DNA from: Glaciozyma antarctica PI12
Lineage: Eukaryota; Basidiomycota; Microbotryomycetes; Kriegeriales; Camptobasidiaceae
Length of the DNA: 64,000 nucleotides
Direction of reading: 5' to 3'
Assembly (NCBI GenBank): GCA_002917775.1
Contig: KZ627150.1
Span: 1-64,000, forward strand
Below the pieces are notes generated by a model that saw nothing but the letters and a program-made list of their open reading frames with translations, made no database searches and was not told the DNA's origin. Shown here in pieces: positions 1 through 11,426 of the stretch (the stretch's first letter is position 1; every line of letters starts with the position of its first letter). Both the position numbers and the translations under genes were made by a program.

Positions 1-117
1 CCTAACCCTAACCCTAACCCTAACCCTAACCCTAACCCTAACCCTAACCCTAACCCTAACCCTAACCCTAACCCTAACCCTAACCCTAACCCTAACCCTA
101 ACCCTAAGTAACCCTAA
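1..117. repeat. Telomere repeat tract (CCCTAA)n
   Basis: Perfect tandem CCCTAA units run from the first base to about 107, followed by one imperfect unit to about 117. Read towards the chromosome end this is TTAGGG, the telomere repeat of many basidiomycetes and filamentous fungi. The tract lies at the very start of the window, so the window begins at a true left chromosome end. All later coordinates therefore count distance from the telomere. Confidence 0.98.
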
Positions 118-140
118 GAGGATCTCAGGATCTTCTCATG

Positions 141-175
141 TCCAAGAAAGCGGTTCCGAGTGAGCTCACCCTCCC
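141..175. repeat. Subtelomeric direct repeat, copy 1
   Basis: A 35-bp segment beginning TCCAAGAAAGCGGTTCCGAG recurs at 301-335 with two mismatches. The two copies are exactly 160 bp apart. It is too short and simple to assign to a known subtelomeric family. Confidence 0.75.
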
Positions 176-300
176 ATAGACAGCCCATGACTGCCTCGCT
201 TCCTCGCTTTGTGCAGTGGTCTCTCGTGGGGCTCTTCTAGTCCGCCGTCAGTTTGACGGGACGCCAGAAAGCCACCTTGCGAGTGCAGAAACGTCGCAAG

Positions 301-335
301 TCCAAAAAAGCGGTTCCGAGTGAGCTGACCCTCCC
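301..335. repeat. Subtelomeric direct repeat, copy 2
   Basis: Second copy of the repeat at 141-175 (starts TCCAAAAAAGCGGTTCCGAG). The 118-417 stretch between telomere and first gene holds only these two copies. No gene is visible in it. Confidence 0.75.
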
Positions 336-417
336 GCAGCCAGTCTCCGCCTCAACGAGATAACCTCCCAGCGGAAACCGCAACTCAACTATCAATAATC
401 CTTGCAATCTACTTCCC

Positions 418-1613
418 TACCTCCGCGGCGCAGGCGGAGGCGGCGGCGGCAATAAGAATCCAGTGCCAGCACTCAATCCTCCCAACTTGGGACCCTCGCT
501 CTTCTTCTTTGTGCTGCTCCCACCAAACTTGATATTGAGCGTCTCACCAGGCTTGAGAGAGAAGTCACGTGCACCCCCGGCGGGAAGATGAGGGGAGGGA
601 GCGGCTGGGGAGTTGAGGGAGGCGAGAGGAGTGGGGTTCTGGCGCCTGCGGTGGAACTGTCAGTGGGAGAGCTCCAAAAACCGGTGAGGAACGCACTTTG
701 ACCAGTCCTGAGTGATATATGAGGTCAGACACGTGAAGTGAGAGAGTGGAGAGATGAACGCACCTGAAGTGCGACGTTAAAGTCGAAGGATTCCGTACGC
801 TCGGGGAAGCCCATGCCGAGGTACGCCTTTGCGCCGCTATCCTGTAAAAGAATGCATCATTAGCGATCGGAACAGCGGAACGCTCGTAGCTGCGTCAAGC
901 GAGACCCGCGCAAATCATCTCCAGTCTCCCGGAGCAGAGCTACGACCGGCGTCCGGCGCCCAACGGCCAGGGTCGTGAGCATCCATCGTGACCCACTGAT
1001 GCCCACCACATCTTCACGTGCATCCACGCCCAGCATCACGTCTCGAAGGAAGCAGGAAGGGAACGTACCGCATCCACGACCGTCAAGACAAAGTATCGAC
1101 TCGAATCCAGCACTGCCTCGACTCCGCCGTTGGTGTTGGCCTTGCTCGGGAGGTACGGCGTAAGCGCAAACAGCTCCCCTGCACCGTGTCGGCTATCAGC
1201 TCCCTCCCCGCACACGCACGCTCCGTACTCACCACTGTTCGCATCTTCCAGGCGCAGGAACGCCTTGCTGGGCACGCCGCTTCCCTTCTCCAGTACCCTC
1301 AGTCGTCCCTTCCACAGCGGTTGTCCCCTGCGTGCACCACGTCAGCTCCTCTCCCCGCGACCCGCTCGGCGAGAGCTGTCCACGCACATGTCTCCCCTGC
1401 GGCGAAACGGGAGGTATCAGAAGGGATTGGAGGAGAGTAAGGTGAGGTGGCGCACCAGTTTGCAGCCCTGTAGCCCTCGGCGCTCGTCCTGGGAGGGATC
1501 TGGACGAGGAGAGGCGTGAGCGGCTGAGCGCGTGTCAGGGCGAACGGCGGGCTCACCTGATAGACGTAGACCTCGCGGGCCACAAAGAGGACAGATTCGT
1601 AGTCGCCGTCCAT
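418..1613 (-). CDS. NECAP-like adaptin-ear-binding coat-associated protein
   Basis: A multi-exon gene. Exon 1 (ATG at 1613) reads MDGDYESVLFVAREVYVYQ and is followed after a short intron by IPPRTSAEGYRAANW. Further exons give FLRLEDANSGELFALTPY, then DSSRYFVLTVVDA and AKAYLGMGFPERTESFDFNV. This is the order of the PH-like NECAP domain, which binds AP-1/AP-2 accessory motifs in clathrin-coated vesicle formation. The last exon ends in a proline run and a TAG at 418-420, about 300 bp from the telomere. The C-terminal tail contains FSLKPGETLNIKFGG, as in other NECAPs. The gene looks intact. AP-2 sigma lies in the same window, but the two are not adjacent. The assignment is firm; exact intron edges are my reading. 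Confidence 0.9.
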
Positions 1614-1801
1614 CCTGAGTTGCGGTTGAAGTCGAAGGAGGGAGGTTGAGGGAGAGAGAGAAGTGTTGGCGCCTAGAGTCCAAATCTGAGCCCCTCTTCG
1701 CTGATTGTCTCTCGCTGTTCGACGGCGATGAACAGGCTACGGGCCTGCACGACGCTCTGAAACAACCAACTGCAGTTGTACATTCAAGTGTCCAAACCAA
1801 A

Positions 1802-3453
1802 CTAAAGCGACGCGTGACGCAGCGTCGCGCCCAACTCCTCCACCTCTTTCTCGGGCACATTATCGCTCGCTGAAACCCAATCCGCCGTGATGTAGTTCCG
1901 AATTCTGCAGCCGCTTCATCAGCATCATCGAGGAAGTGGAGAGGAGAAGGACTCACGAATCCGCGAGCAAGACAACGACGTTCGCTCCCTCGACTCCACC
2001 AAACCTCTTCCACCCCTCGTCACTCTTGAGGTACTTGAGCGTGGCAGACATCGCGCTACCACTGCTTCCACCGCAGAGAAGCCCCTCGGTCCTGATCAAC
2101 CTCCGCGCAGCTGCAAAGCTCTCCTCGTCCGAGCTTTTGACCCACTCGTCAACCTCGGCGTGCTTGAGGACATCGGGAATCTGCTCGCATCGTCAGCTCC
2201 ACTCACGCCTCCAGAGTAAGAAAGAACGCACAAAATCGTAGCCGATCCCCTCAATCTTGTACATATCGCTCTCGCCCTCCTTGAGCACGTTGAGCGTCTC
2301 AGGCCTCGCAAGGATACTCCCCCTCGGATCGACACCAATGACCAGTACCGCCGGATTGCTCTCCCTCAACCTTCTCGCCAACCCCGTGATCGTCCCTCCC
2401 GTGCCCGTTCCCGCGACGAGTAGATCGCAGAGGCCTGATGAAGCGCGAGAAGAGGGGGTAGCGAGGTCGTCGATAATCTCGGGTGCGGTGGTGTAGTAGT
2501 GCGCGTCGGGGTCTGCGTTGCTCCATCAGTTCGGCGAGAGTAAGAAGGAGGAGGGTAACGCACTGTTGGGGTTCTTGTACTGGTTGAGCATGACGGCGTT
2601 GGGGATCTCTTTGAGAAGGGACTCGGCGCGACCGAGGTTGGAGAGAGGAGAGTCGTGGGGAGCTTCGGTGGGAGTACGAATTACTTCTGCGCCTGTCGTG
2701 GGGAGAGCTCAGATTAGCTGGGTTCGAGCAACTGGGGGAGCTGCGAGCGAGCTGAATGAGGCTCGAAACAACACCTCCCTCCCGCCTAGCTCAAACGCAA
2801 CAGCATGCAGCGTTCCTTGAACGCCCGTTCCAACTCGATACACGACTGCGTGCTCACCTAGGGCTCTTAGCGAAGCTGCCTTTTCAAGGCTCATCTTCTC
2901 CGGCTGTTGAGGAAGCCCGTCAGCTCCCTTTCAGCCGCCATCACGGGGAAAGCTCACCATTGTGATAATACACCGGTATCCCTTGTACGCCGCGACGAGC
3001 GCCAACCCGATCCCAGTGTTCCCCGACGCTACATCAAGCCCCTGTCGTGTCAGCTGCTGCTCCCCCGCGCGTACTCCCACCAGCCCAACGCTACTCACAA
3101 GGCTCCACGAGCACGCTCTTCCCAGGAATCAGCCTCCCGTCTTTCTCCGCTTCCTCAACCATTCTCAGTGCGATCCGGTCCTGCGAGAGGGTGCAAGAAG
3201 GCGTTAGCGCGAGGTCCCCCCTTGTGAGCTCCTCCGTCTGGGGTGCCACCCCAGAAGCTGCGCCGACCTCTGCGCCTCCTCGGCGAGGTCCTACAGAGTC
3301 CAGTAAGGAGGAACGCACCTTGACCGAACCCCCTGCTGAGAAGAATTCGCACTTTGCAAGGAGGTTGCACCGCAAGCCTTCCTCCCTCGCAATTTTATCG
3401 AGTCGGACGAGGGGCGTGTTGCCGATGCAGGCGAGGATATTGTCCTGAAGCAT
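1802..3453 (-). CDS. Cystathionine beta-synthase-like PLP enzyme, no C-terminal regulatory domain
   Basis: Exons read MLQDNILACIGNTPLVRLDK, then SAGGSVKDRIALRM with the PLP-binding lysine, then the SSGNTGIG phosphate loop, GTGTGGTITG, and LLCGGSSGSA near the C-terminus of the fold. These define a fold-type II beta-synthase. The linker (LLADS-IRNY) matches cystathionine beta-synthase more than bacterial-type cysteine synthase. Known family role: condenses serine and homocysteine to cystathionine in transsulfuration. The last exon continues only about 33 residues after IRNY and stops at 1802-1804. The paired CBS (Bateman) domains of yeast Cys4 are therefore absent, and nothing like them follows. 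ATG at 3451-3453. It is divergent from LST8 across a 361-bp gap. Confidence 0.88.
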
Positions 3454-3814
3454 CGATTCGAGTCTGCTGTGTGGTAGAAGAAAGAGATCCCTCCGACGGA
3501 AGGAGAGCGCGCGTGTCCAGTGCGGGACGCCGGCCGCAGCCTATAGTGGGCGTTTTCTTGGAGCGCGAGTGCGGTGAGCGAGCCTTGAGCGAGTAGACTG
3601 CCGTGGAATTGACCTTTCCGTGCTGCGAAGGCGTGCTAGAGTCCAACTCCGCGGAGAACGGAGGGCGGAGAGGCCGAATTAATCTCCAGAACTCCAGCCT
3701 ACCTAGCACTAAGAAACAACTGGCAATTTCCGCCCTCAGCGAGAGAGCGACAGCTCGAGCTGCTCCCCAAGTCGACTACGCTCTGAGCTGCTAAGCTTGC
3801 CCGGCCCGTCTGCG
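3454..3814. promoter_or_regulatory. Bidirectional promoter region, CBS-like gene / LST8
   Basis: This is the 361-bp gap between two divergent start codons. It must hold both 5' UTRs and promoters. No TATA box or recognisable transcription-factor site stood out. Confidence 0.5.
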
Positions 3815-5800
3815 ATGCCACCGCGAACTGCCCTTCCTCCCTCGGCCGTCCCTCTCCCTTCAACAGCCCATCTCCCGCCTCAAACGACCGCCGCGACCGC
3901 CGCCTCCGCCTCAGCAGCAGCTCAGCAGGACGCCCTCTCCGTTATCCTCGTCACAGGCGGCTACGACAACACGATCAGGTTCTGGGAGGCGTGGAGTGGC
4001 GTGTGTTCTAGGACGTTGAACCATCAGGAGCATGTGAGTCGCTGAGCGGTTGGTCGCGGGTTGCTGGTCGGGCGGAGGCTCGACTGGGGTGTGCGAGAGC
4101 TGTGGGAAGGAGTTTGGGATTCCACAAAGTCCTCTGAAGAAGGAGGCGAGGAGGGGAGAGAAGGACTGGCGGCGACCGACCTCCTGGGGAAGCGCGAACG
4201 AACTGAGGCGGTCGAGCTCTGGGGCTAAATGAGTGGTGCGATGCCAGCTCTCTGTGAGTTCTGCGTATTCGTGATCAAGCAGGGAGTACGACCTTCACGG
4301 CTCGCTGGACGAAAGCTCCCTCTCACGCAGGAGAGGCTCGCGCCGTGAGCTGCTGTGCGGTTCGACCTACTCCTCTTCAGTACTCGCGCATCCTCACAGC
4401 TGCCGGAAGAGGTGAATAGGCGAAGGATGTGTTACTAGCAGCGCTTCGCACAGACAGGCTCCCTTGAATCACCCAAAACATCGTCGCTAACCACCTCGCT
4501 CCACAGCAAGTCAACCGGCTCTCCATCTCCCCCGACAAGCGCTTCCTGGCTGCTGCAGGGAACGGGACCGTCAAGCTCTATGACATTGCTGCGAGTGCCG
4601 CTGGATCGGGAGGAGCGAACGTTGGACCTGTGCGTTCCTTCCTCTTTCGCAGCTACGACCTCGCTGACCCCACATCTCCAGCTCGTAACACTGACGGGCC
4701 ACACGGCGAACGTGACGAGTCTAGCTTGGCACGCCGAAGCAAAGTGGCTGGTCAGTGGGAGTGAGGATGGGACCGTCAAGATCTGGGACGTTCGGTTCGT
4801 CCCGCCTCTACCTTCTCTCGCGCCGAAGCTCATCCACACACGCTCTTAGAACCGCCACTCCTCAACGCAACTACGCTCACCCTGCACCTGTCAACGACAT
4901 CGCTCTTCACTCAAATCAAGGAGAACTCATTTCGTGCGATCAAGGTGGTGCGATCAAGATTTGGGACCTCGGAGGAGACTGCTGCAGTCACGAGCTCGTT
5001 CGTCGTTCCGGCCTCCCCGAACGAGCTGCACTAAACGTCCAATTTGCAGCTACCGGAAGAGGACGTCCCCATGCGGTCCGTCTCGATCGCGTCGGACGGA
5101 TCTGCGCTGGTCGCTGGAAACCACCGAGTGCGCGCCTTTTGCTCCTGTTTACCTGTCAATTCGCTAATACCCAAACTCGCAGGGCGTCGTTTACGTCTGG
5201 ACGATCCAAGCCGGCCTCAGCTTCACCGAGCTACAACCCAAGACCAAGTTCCAGGCTCATAACCGCTACCTCATCAAAGTCCTCGTCTCTCCCGACACCA
5301 AGTGCGTCTCCCCTCCCCCCCATCGTAAACGCCACTCACTCCCCTTCACAGGAACCTCGCCACCTGCTCCGCCGACACGACAATCAAGATCTGGTCGACG
5401 AACAGCACTGGCCCAGCGAACGGGAAGGGCGTCCCTGGCTCAGGAGGGATGAACGGGAGTCCGGATGGGGCGTACAAGCTCGACAAGGTGCTGCAGGGGC
5501 ATCAGCGGTGGGTGTGGGATATGGCGTACAGCGCTGATTCGGCGTACCTCGTTTCGGGTGAGTCCTTTCGCTGCCTGCGGTCGACGCTTTTTTTTTTGGA
5601 ATGACGCTGACACTGCGTTCTGCTCCCAGCGAGCTCGGATCATACAGCACGATTATGGGAGCTCGCGAGCGGGACGACGGTGCGACAAGTGAGTCCATCT
5701 TTCCGTTCGAAAGTCGGTGCGCTTGCTAACCACACTCTCTCAGTATTCCGCGCATCACAAGGCGTGCGTATGTGTCGCTCTCAACGACAGCTCGTCGTAG
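3815..5800 (+). CDS. LST8: LST8, WD40 subunit of TORC1 and TORC2
   Basis: After a 40-residue Ala/Pro-rich leader, WD repeats begin with [16 protein letters not shown] and continue with [59 protein letters not shown] and [16 protein letters not shown]. The last exon reads [12 protein letters not shown], the usual Lst8 ending. Known role: binds the TOR kinase domain in both TOR complexes. Intron 1 (4034-4506, 473 nt) is much longer than the rest, which are about 50-80 nt. ATG 3815 is the first in frame; stop at 5798-5800. NUP85 follows in the same direction with almost no gap. Identification is firm from the repeat order and family-specific motifs. Confidence 0.93.
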
Positions 5801-6025
5801 GAGGGAGATGGAGGGAGCGAGGGAAGCGGGTCCGAGGAGTATTGGCGTTCTCATGTTGTATCCTGCAAGTTTTTCTCGTTTGCGGTACTCTCCTGGCTTC
5901 TCTCTGTTCTACTCTGGATTCTACAATCCTCCAGCTATGAATCCGACTCGCCGTCGTCGTCGAGACGCCTCACCTTCGAAATCGCCTCGCGCGTTTCGCT
6001 TGCTCTCCGCCAACTCCCTCTCGCG

Positions 6026-8863
6026 ATGGAGACCCACCTCAAGCCCTCCCTCTCCGACGCTGTACCTCTGGGTGCCGCTTTGTCTCCTCAGGGTAACTCC
6101 CTCGCCGTCTACCCCGCCGCCTCCGCCTCGACCACCGCTCCTCCTCCTTCAACAGGCCGACAGACGGTCTACTTTGCCCGCTACGACTCGACCAAGTACG
6201 AGCGGCTCGAGTTCATCGTCGAGACGTACACTCTCTTCTCCAGCCTCCAAGTACGCTTGCTCCTTCCTCCGCCCTGCCCTCACTGACTCGTCGCTCCCCA
6301 GAAAATCGCGTCCGAAGCAGCAGCCACCCTCTCCTCCCTGTACCGCCCCAGCTCTGTCCCCGAGCCTCCTCCACCCGCGCAGATCCAGTACTACAACCGC
6401 ATCTCCCGACTGTATCGCGAGGCGGTGATCAAGCAGTTCTCCGTCATCAACGTGCGTTCTTCAAGGAGCTTGTTTGGCGGAGAGGGAGCTGACGGTTGCG
6501 CAGGCGGACACCACGCAGACGCCCGAAGCCAAGAACTGCGATTTGGGCCACCATTCTACGCTGCACGGCATCCTCTCGCTCTCTGAGATCCTGTACCTCC
6601 CCTTCGACGGTCGCGGAGACGGTGTGGTGGGAGAGGAGATTCTGGACTGGGTGAACACGGTGGACCGAGGTGCGTTGGGCGCTCTTTTCGAGAAGGCAAC
6701 CCAAGCTAACTCTGCCTGCAGCACCGAGCACTGAGGAAGGCGAGGAGCTCGCTGACCTCTCGCGCCCCTGGGAGCACCCCAACTTCTGGCCTTACATCTA
6801 CCGGTCCGTTCCTCCCACATACCCTCCAAGCTCCCCTAACAAGCTCCACAGATGCATCCTCCGAGCCCACCTCCTCTCCGCCTCCGCCCTCCTCTCCCTC
6901 GTCGCCTCCCACCCCTCTCCCGTCCTCAAGTCCCTCGCTGCACTCCCTCTCGACCTCCTCCGCACCTTCCCTCGCAGCACGGCTTTCAAGAACGAGCGGG
7001 AGTTTCTTCTTCGCCTTCGGGACTGGCGAGTACAGGCGCGGAGTGCGGTACTCGAAGCGGAGGCGCTGTTTGGAGAGGCGGAGTCGGATCCAGAACTAGG
7101 TGCGTGTGTGTGCACCGAGCTCAGGAGGGAGCTAACGAGCTTTGCAGATGGGGACGACCGGGAAGAAGAGCGAATGGATTGGGAGAGTGGATTCAGGTGT
7201 CTCTTGGAGCTCATGGAGGGGAAGGAGAAGCGCGTGTTGGAGGCGAGTGAGGATTGGAGGGAGGCGCTGGGAGCTTGGGGAGTTTGGGTGAACGCTGGAG
7301 GACGGAGAGAGGACCTTCCGTGAGTAATTGCCGCTGCTCTGTAGTGAGCTGGAGCTAACTGCTTCGTAGGGACACGCTCGCACTGATCACGAAGCACCAC
7401 CCCGTCGACGGTACCCTTCCCTCAGAGGCAGTCCAGTCCTCGCTGCTCCTCAACGACGTTGCTCGAGTGCGTTCTATCTCCCGCGCCAGCCTTCCCGCCT
7501 AACCTTCTTCGCAGGCTCTTCAACAATCGAACCTCATCTCGACTTGGCTCGTCGCTCACCTCGCCGACCTCCTCTCCAAAGTCACCTCCCTCGATTCGCC
7601 CTCCACTCCTGCCCTCCCTTTGCGAGACCACTTTATCCTCTCCTACACCGATCTCCTCCTCTCTGACCCAGCTCTCTGGCGCGTCGTCGTCGACTACCTC
7701 GCCTCGTGCGGGACGACTGGCCGCGCGCGGATGAGTGCGGTGTTGCTGAGCGTTCCGCTCGATATCGACGAGGTGTCTGCACCAAAAGAGGATGTGGGGA
7801 TGGATGTCGAGGGGTCGGAGAAGGAGAATGCTCAGCCTGGGGCGGCGGTGAGTACGGTGGAGGACGTCTTGCGCGTGTGCGCGGAGAATGGGCTTGACGA
7901 CGAGATGCGATCGGTGTGCAAGGTGTGCTCGCTTCCTGCTCGTTTGATTTCGGAAACTGACAGCGTTTCGCGCAGATCTATTCGGAGAACTTGATCGCTC
8001 GGAAGCGGTACGGCGAAGCTGTTTCGTTCTGCATTCGTGCTCGGGACGCGAAGCGAGTCGCTCGGATAGCAGAGCGGGTTCTTGAGGAGTACATCGTCAA
8101 TGGTACGCCGCCTTTGAGCTCGCCGTCTCCCCTCACTGACGTCCTCGTTCGCGCAGGTCAGGAAGCCTTCATCCACCACGTCGATTCGATCCCCACCTCT
8201 CTCCTCCGGCCATCTGGTGCTCGCGCTGATCCTCTCGGCTCGATGGACGACGCGGGATCCACCTATTCCATGGACGAGGACAGCCCTTCGACACCGTACA
8301 CTTCGCTCAACTTCCTCGCGCGGTATCGCGACTTCTTTGCTCTTTACGCTCGAGGTGATCGGCAGCAGGCTGCTGGGCTGCTGGTTCTTTTGCTTACGAG
8401 CAAGTTGGCCCCCGAAGAGCTTCTACGCCGTGCGTTTCTTCCACTCTCGTCGTTTGATTTGGTCGAGCTGACGATTCTCGCTTACGCCAGGTCATGCTCC
8501 TAGACGTTATTCCTCTCCTCGAAAGTGCGTGTTCTACACGCTCCCCCGTGCTCGTCCGCTGATTCTCTCCCTCCCAGGCGAACAGCTCCTCATCTCGACG
8601 GAGGAGACGTACGAGCTCCTCCGCTGTCTCGAGGAGATCACCTCTCCCATCTCTGCCGCCGGTGGAGACGTCTACGGGCACCTCGATTCTCTCATCCGCG
8701 TCATGGGACAGCAGAAGGGGACGACTGGGGAGCGCACGAGCAAGGCGCTGAAGCAGTTGGAGGTTGTGCGAGCGGCGTTGGCGAAGTGAGTCGCTCGTCC
8801 GTCCGTTCCGGACCGCGTGCTGATGACTTGTGCAGGCATCTTGGACGCTGTTACTGTCTTTGA
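6026..8863 (+). CDS. NUP85: Nucleoporin Nup85
   Basis: The conserved N-terminal stretch YFARYDSTKYERLEFIVETY is followed by an all-helical protein typical of Nup85 of the Nup84/Y-complex scaffold: LHGILSLSEILYLPFDG, PNFWPYIYRCILRAHLL, LLLSDPALWRVVVDYL, ENLIARKRYGEAVSFCIRA, FLARYRDFFALYARGD. About ten short introns are read. The last exon ends in HLGRCYCL with TGA at 8861-8863. The first in-frame ATG is 6026. The frame is open and protein-like back to about 5936, and an upstream exon from ATG 5808 spliced by a 77-nt intron (5858-5934) would join in phase. The true start may therefore be 5808, only 8 bp after the LST8 stop. Confidence 0.85.
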
Positions 8864-9191
8864 GCGATGCGGGTGTGTACTCTGCAAGCCTTTGATGTCG
8901 TGCCAGCGAGGCTCCCGTTACCGATGTACTCGTCCGCCCCCTTTAGTTTGCCAGCTCTCCTTGCCGGGCTGTATATCTCGCTCCATCATCGCCCGCACGG
9001 GTTGCTTATTTTTCACCTCCTTCGCTGAGACGACGTGCTCTGCTCGAAGAGGGGAGTCGGTCGCGACTTCGGGGAGGATGAGCTGAGCCCAACCAGACGA
9101 ACAAAGCAGCGGGGCGCGCCACAGTGCGTGCGATCCGAATCGCTTGCTCCTCTTCTCATCACCCTCACCTTCAACCGACTCCGTCGACACG
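8864..9191. other. Intergenic gap, NUP85 to orphan gene
   Basis: This stretch of 328 bp should hold the NUP85 3' UTR and the promoter of the next gene. No gene or recognisable site is seen. Confidence 0.5.
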
Positions 9192-10989
9192 ATGGAAGCC
9201 GCCGACTCAGCCAAGAAGAACGGCCGACCAGACGCAGCCACCTTGAACGACCACGAGGAGCAGCCAAAGCCTCAGCCCGCCTCAATCGACACCTCCCTCC
9301 CTCCCAAGCCCGAGTTCCCTCCCTCCACCGAGGTGCTCGTCCTCTCACCGCCCATCCAGCACGCCGCACTTCCCAGCGAAACCTCAGATCGACCCACTCC
9401 CATCGCCGAACGCCGACCGTCCCAAGCGTCTCCTCGTCAGCACCTGCCCCCTCGACCTCAGCATTCCTCCCCAGGCCCCTCCTCCCCCTCCCACGCTCCT
9501 CGAGGCTCGGAAGCTGACCTTCGTGCCCGCCTGGCTGCCGAATCACGTCGGCTCGCCGAGTCCCAGTCGAGGGGCTCCCTCCCTCCTCAAGAACTCGACC
9601 ACCCGATGGACCACCATCGCCACGAGTTGGAGCAGGACTTTGACTATCCTGAACACGACGCAGCACCTCAGCCAAACCCGGCGACAGTCAGCCGACCTTC
9701 CACCTCAGCCAACGTGAGGACCGTTATCGAACGAGTCGTGACGGCCGGAATCGCTCTGGACCAGCTGGGCCCTCTTCTGGGACTTCTTACGAGCATCTTG
9801 GAGGACACGTTCGCTTTCGAGATGCGGGCTAGGAACGACGGGGGGTCGCACAGCACGTCCAAGGCCGACGACGTGGACGCTACTCACCCATCAGCTGGAC
9901 TCCCGCCCTCGACAGTACCTCCCCTCCTCTCCTCCGCCCGACTCGAATCGATTGACAAGCTGGACAGCAACTTTTCCGACGTCCTCAAGGCCGTTCAATC
10001 CTTGGAACAGCAGCTCCTCATTCGCCTACCCAGAGCGCCGGCGGCCAAGCCTCTCGTAGTCCCACCCCTCCCCACCAAAGCCGTCTCCCCCGCCACTGTC
10101 GCCACGACGCTCTCTCCCCCTGCAGACAAAGCTCCATCCGCCGAGCCGTCCCTCAAAGCGCGTACCTCCTTAGGCCCTATCGACCCAGCGCCCTCGGCAA
10201 CGCCTAACATCTTCTCCCGCCTCGGCATCAATGGTGCACCTGTCACCTGCCCCTCCCCGCGCCAAATCGACTCTACCTACACCCGCCCCTCGCGCAGCCT
10301 CACCCCCCGCCAGCCGAATGGACACCGACCCACCTCGCCCTCGCGCCGTCTCTCCTCCCCGACCTCGCGCCGCTTCCCCTCCTCGTCGTGATGCCGACAC
10401 GCGAGCTCCTACCTACCCCAGCGTCGCTAACGGCCCTTATAACCACCCTCGGCCGGCTTCGCCTCCCTACGCACGCCCTCTCACGCCTCTCGACCCTCCC
10501 CGCCCTCTCGCCGACCGTCTCCCCCCTCCCGCTCGCTCTGCCAACGAGCCATACAAATCGCCCTACCCCATCCCCGCACCGTACTCCTCTCGACCCTTCC
10601 AAGGCCCTCACCCTCACGTCGCCGACTACCGCCAGCGCTCTCGCTCGCCTCCTCCAAAGCGTCTCCTCGCCGGAGGAGGTGGGGGTCGTTACTCGCCTCC
10701 GCCTTACGTTCCTCCGCGCGGGACGTTCGGAACGCCACCTCTCCTCCCGCCGCCGAGCTCCTACGGCCCTCCTCAGCGCGGCTACGACGACCGACGTCCT
10801 GGGCCGCCGATGGCGTACGACGACCGGCGAGCGAGCGGGGCGTACGACGAGTGGGATCGGAGGCCAATGGAGGATGGGAGGGCTGGGTGGGAGGGAGGGA
10901 TGAAGAGGGGGAGGAGCAGGAGTAGGAGTCGGAGTCCTGGGAGGGGACCGATGATGATGAACGGCGGTGGAGTTGGTGGGAGGAGATAG
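9192..10989 (+). CDS. Uncharacterised disordered Pro/Arg/Ser-rich protein
   Basis: A two-exon gene of about 575 residues. The ATG at 9192 (MEAADSAKKNGRPDAATL) is preceded by a purine at -3. One helical block stands out, VRTVIERVVTAGIALDQLGP with the following LLGLLTSILEDTFAFEMRAR. The rest is low-complexity. The frame changes at a 64-nt intron (10234-10297, GTGCAC...CGCAG) that joins in phase. The C-terminal half has SPPRPRAASPPRR-type repeats and ends in GRSRSRSRSPGRG, an RS-like tail seen in nuclear RNA-associated proteins. I do not recognise a family. A nuclear role is only suggested by composition. Confidence 0.7.
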
Positions 10990-11426
10990 GTGAGTTCGGA
11001 TCGAGTTGGCGTCGTCGTCCGAGCTGATATTCTCGCGAGCAGGTGGTAGGAGATGCGCGGGAGAGGGAAAGGTGGCCGAGGAACGGATTTGCCTTTATCG
11101 AAGTAGTTTGGACAATTCTTGAGTTGTGTCCCATTGCGCTCTCCTTGCGGACGATCTGCCCGTTGCTCAGCTTGGTCTTGCTTTCGTCGCCGGTGTCGTT
11201 GCGCTCAGCCAGGAAGTGTTTGCGTTCATCAGAACGACGTCGCTTCGCGTCGAAGCGGTGGCGCGTAGAGAGGCGAGGACGCTCCACGTTACGAACCAGC
11301 CGACCCATGCGAGATCTGCTCTCCGCTTCGCACCTAATCCTTCGCAACATTAGGAGCAGAACTCAGCAGCCCCTCGAAACGGCCGAGTTAATGCAATCAA
11401 CTTGATTTTGCCACCTCACTCCCGCA
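10990..11426. other. Intergenic gap between converging genes
   Basis: This 437-bp stretch lies between the stops of two tail-to-tail genes. Open frames exist on both strands, but none has a start, splice signals or a recognisable motif that I would defend. Confidence 0.4.

Noticed and set aside
11043-11405. Open frames on both strands between two converging genes
   Set aside because: Neither frame shows a motif or intron signals; most likely 3' UTR sequence.
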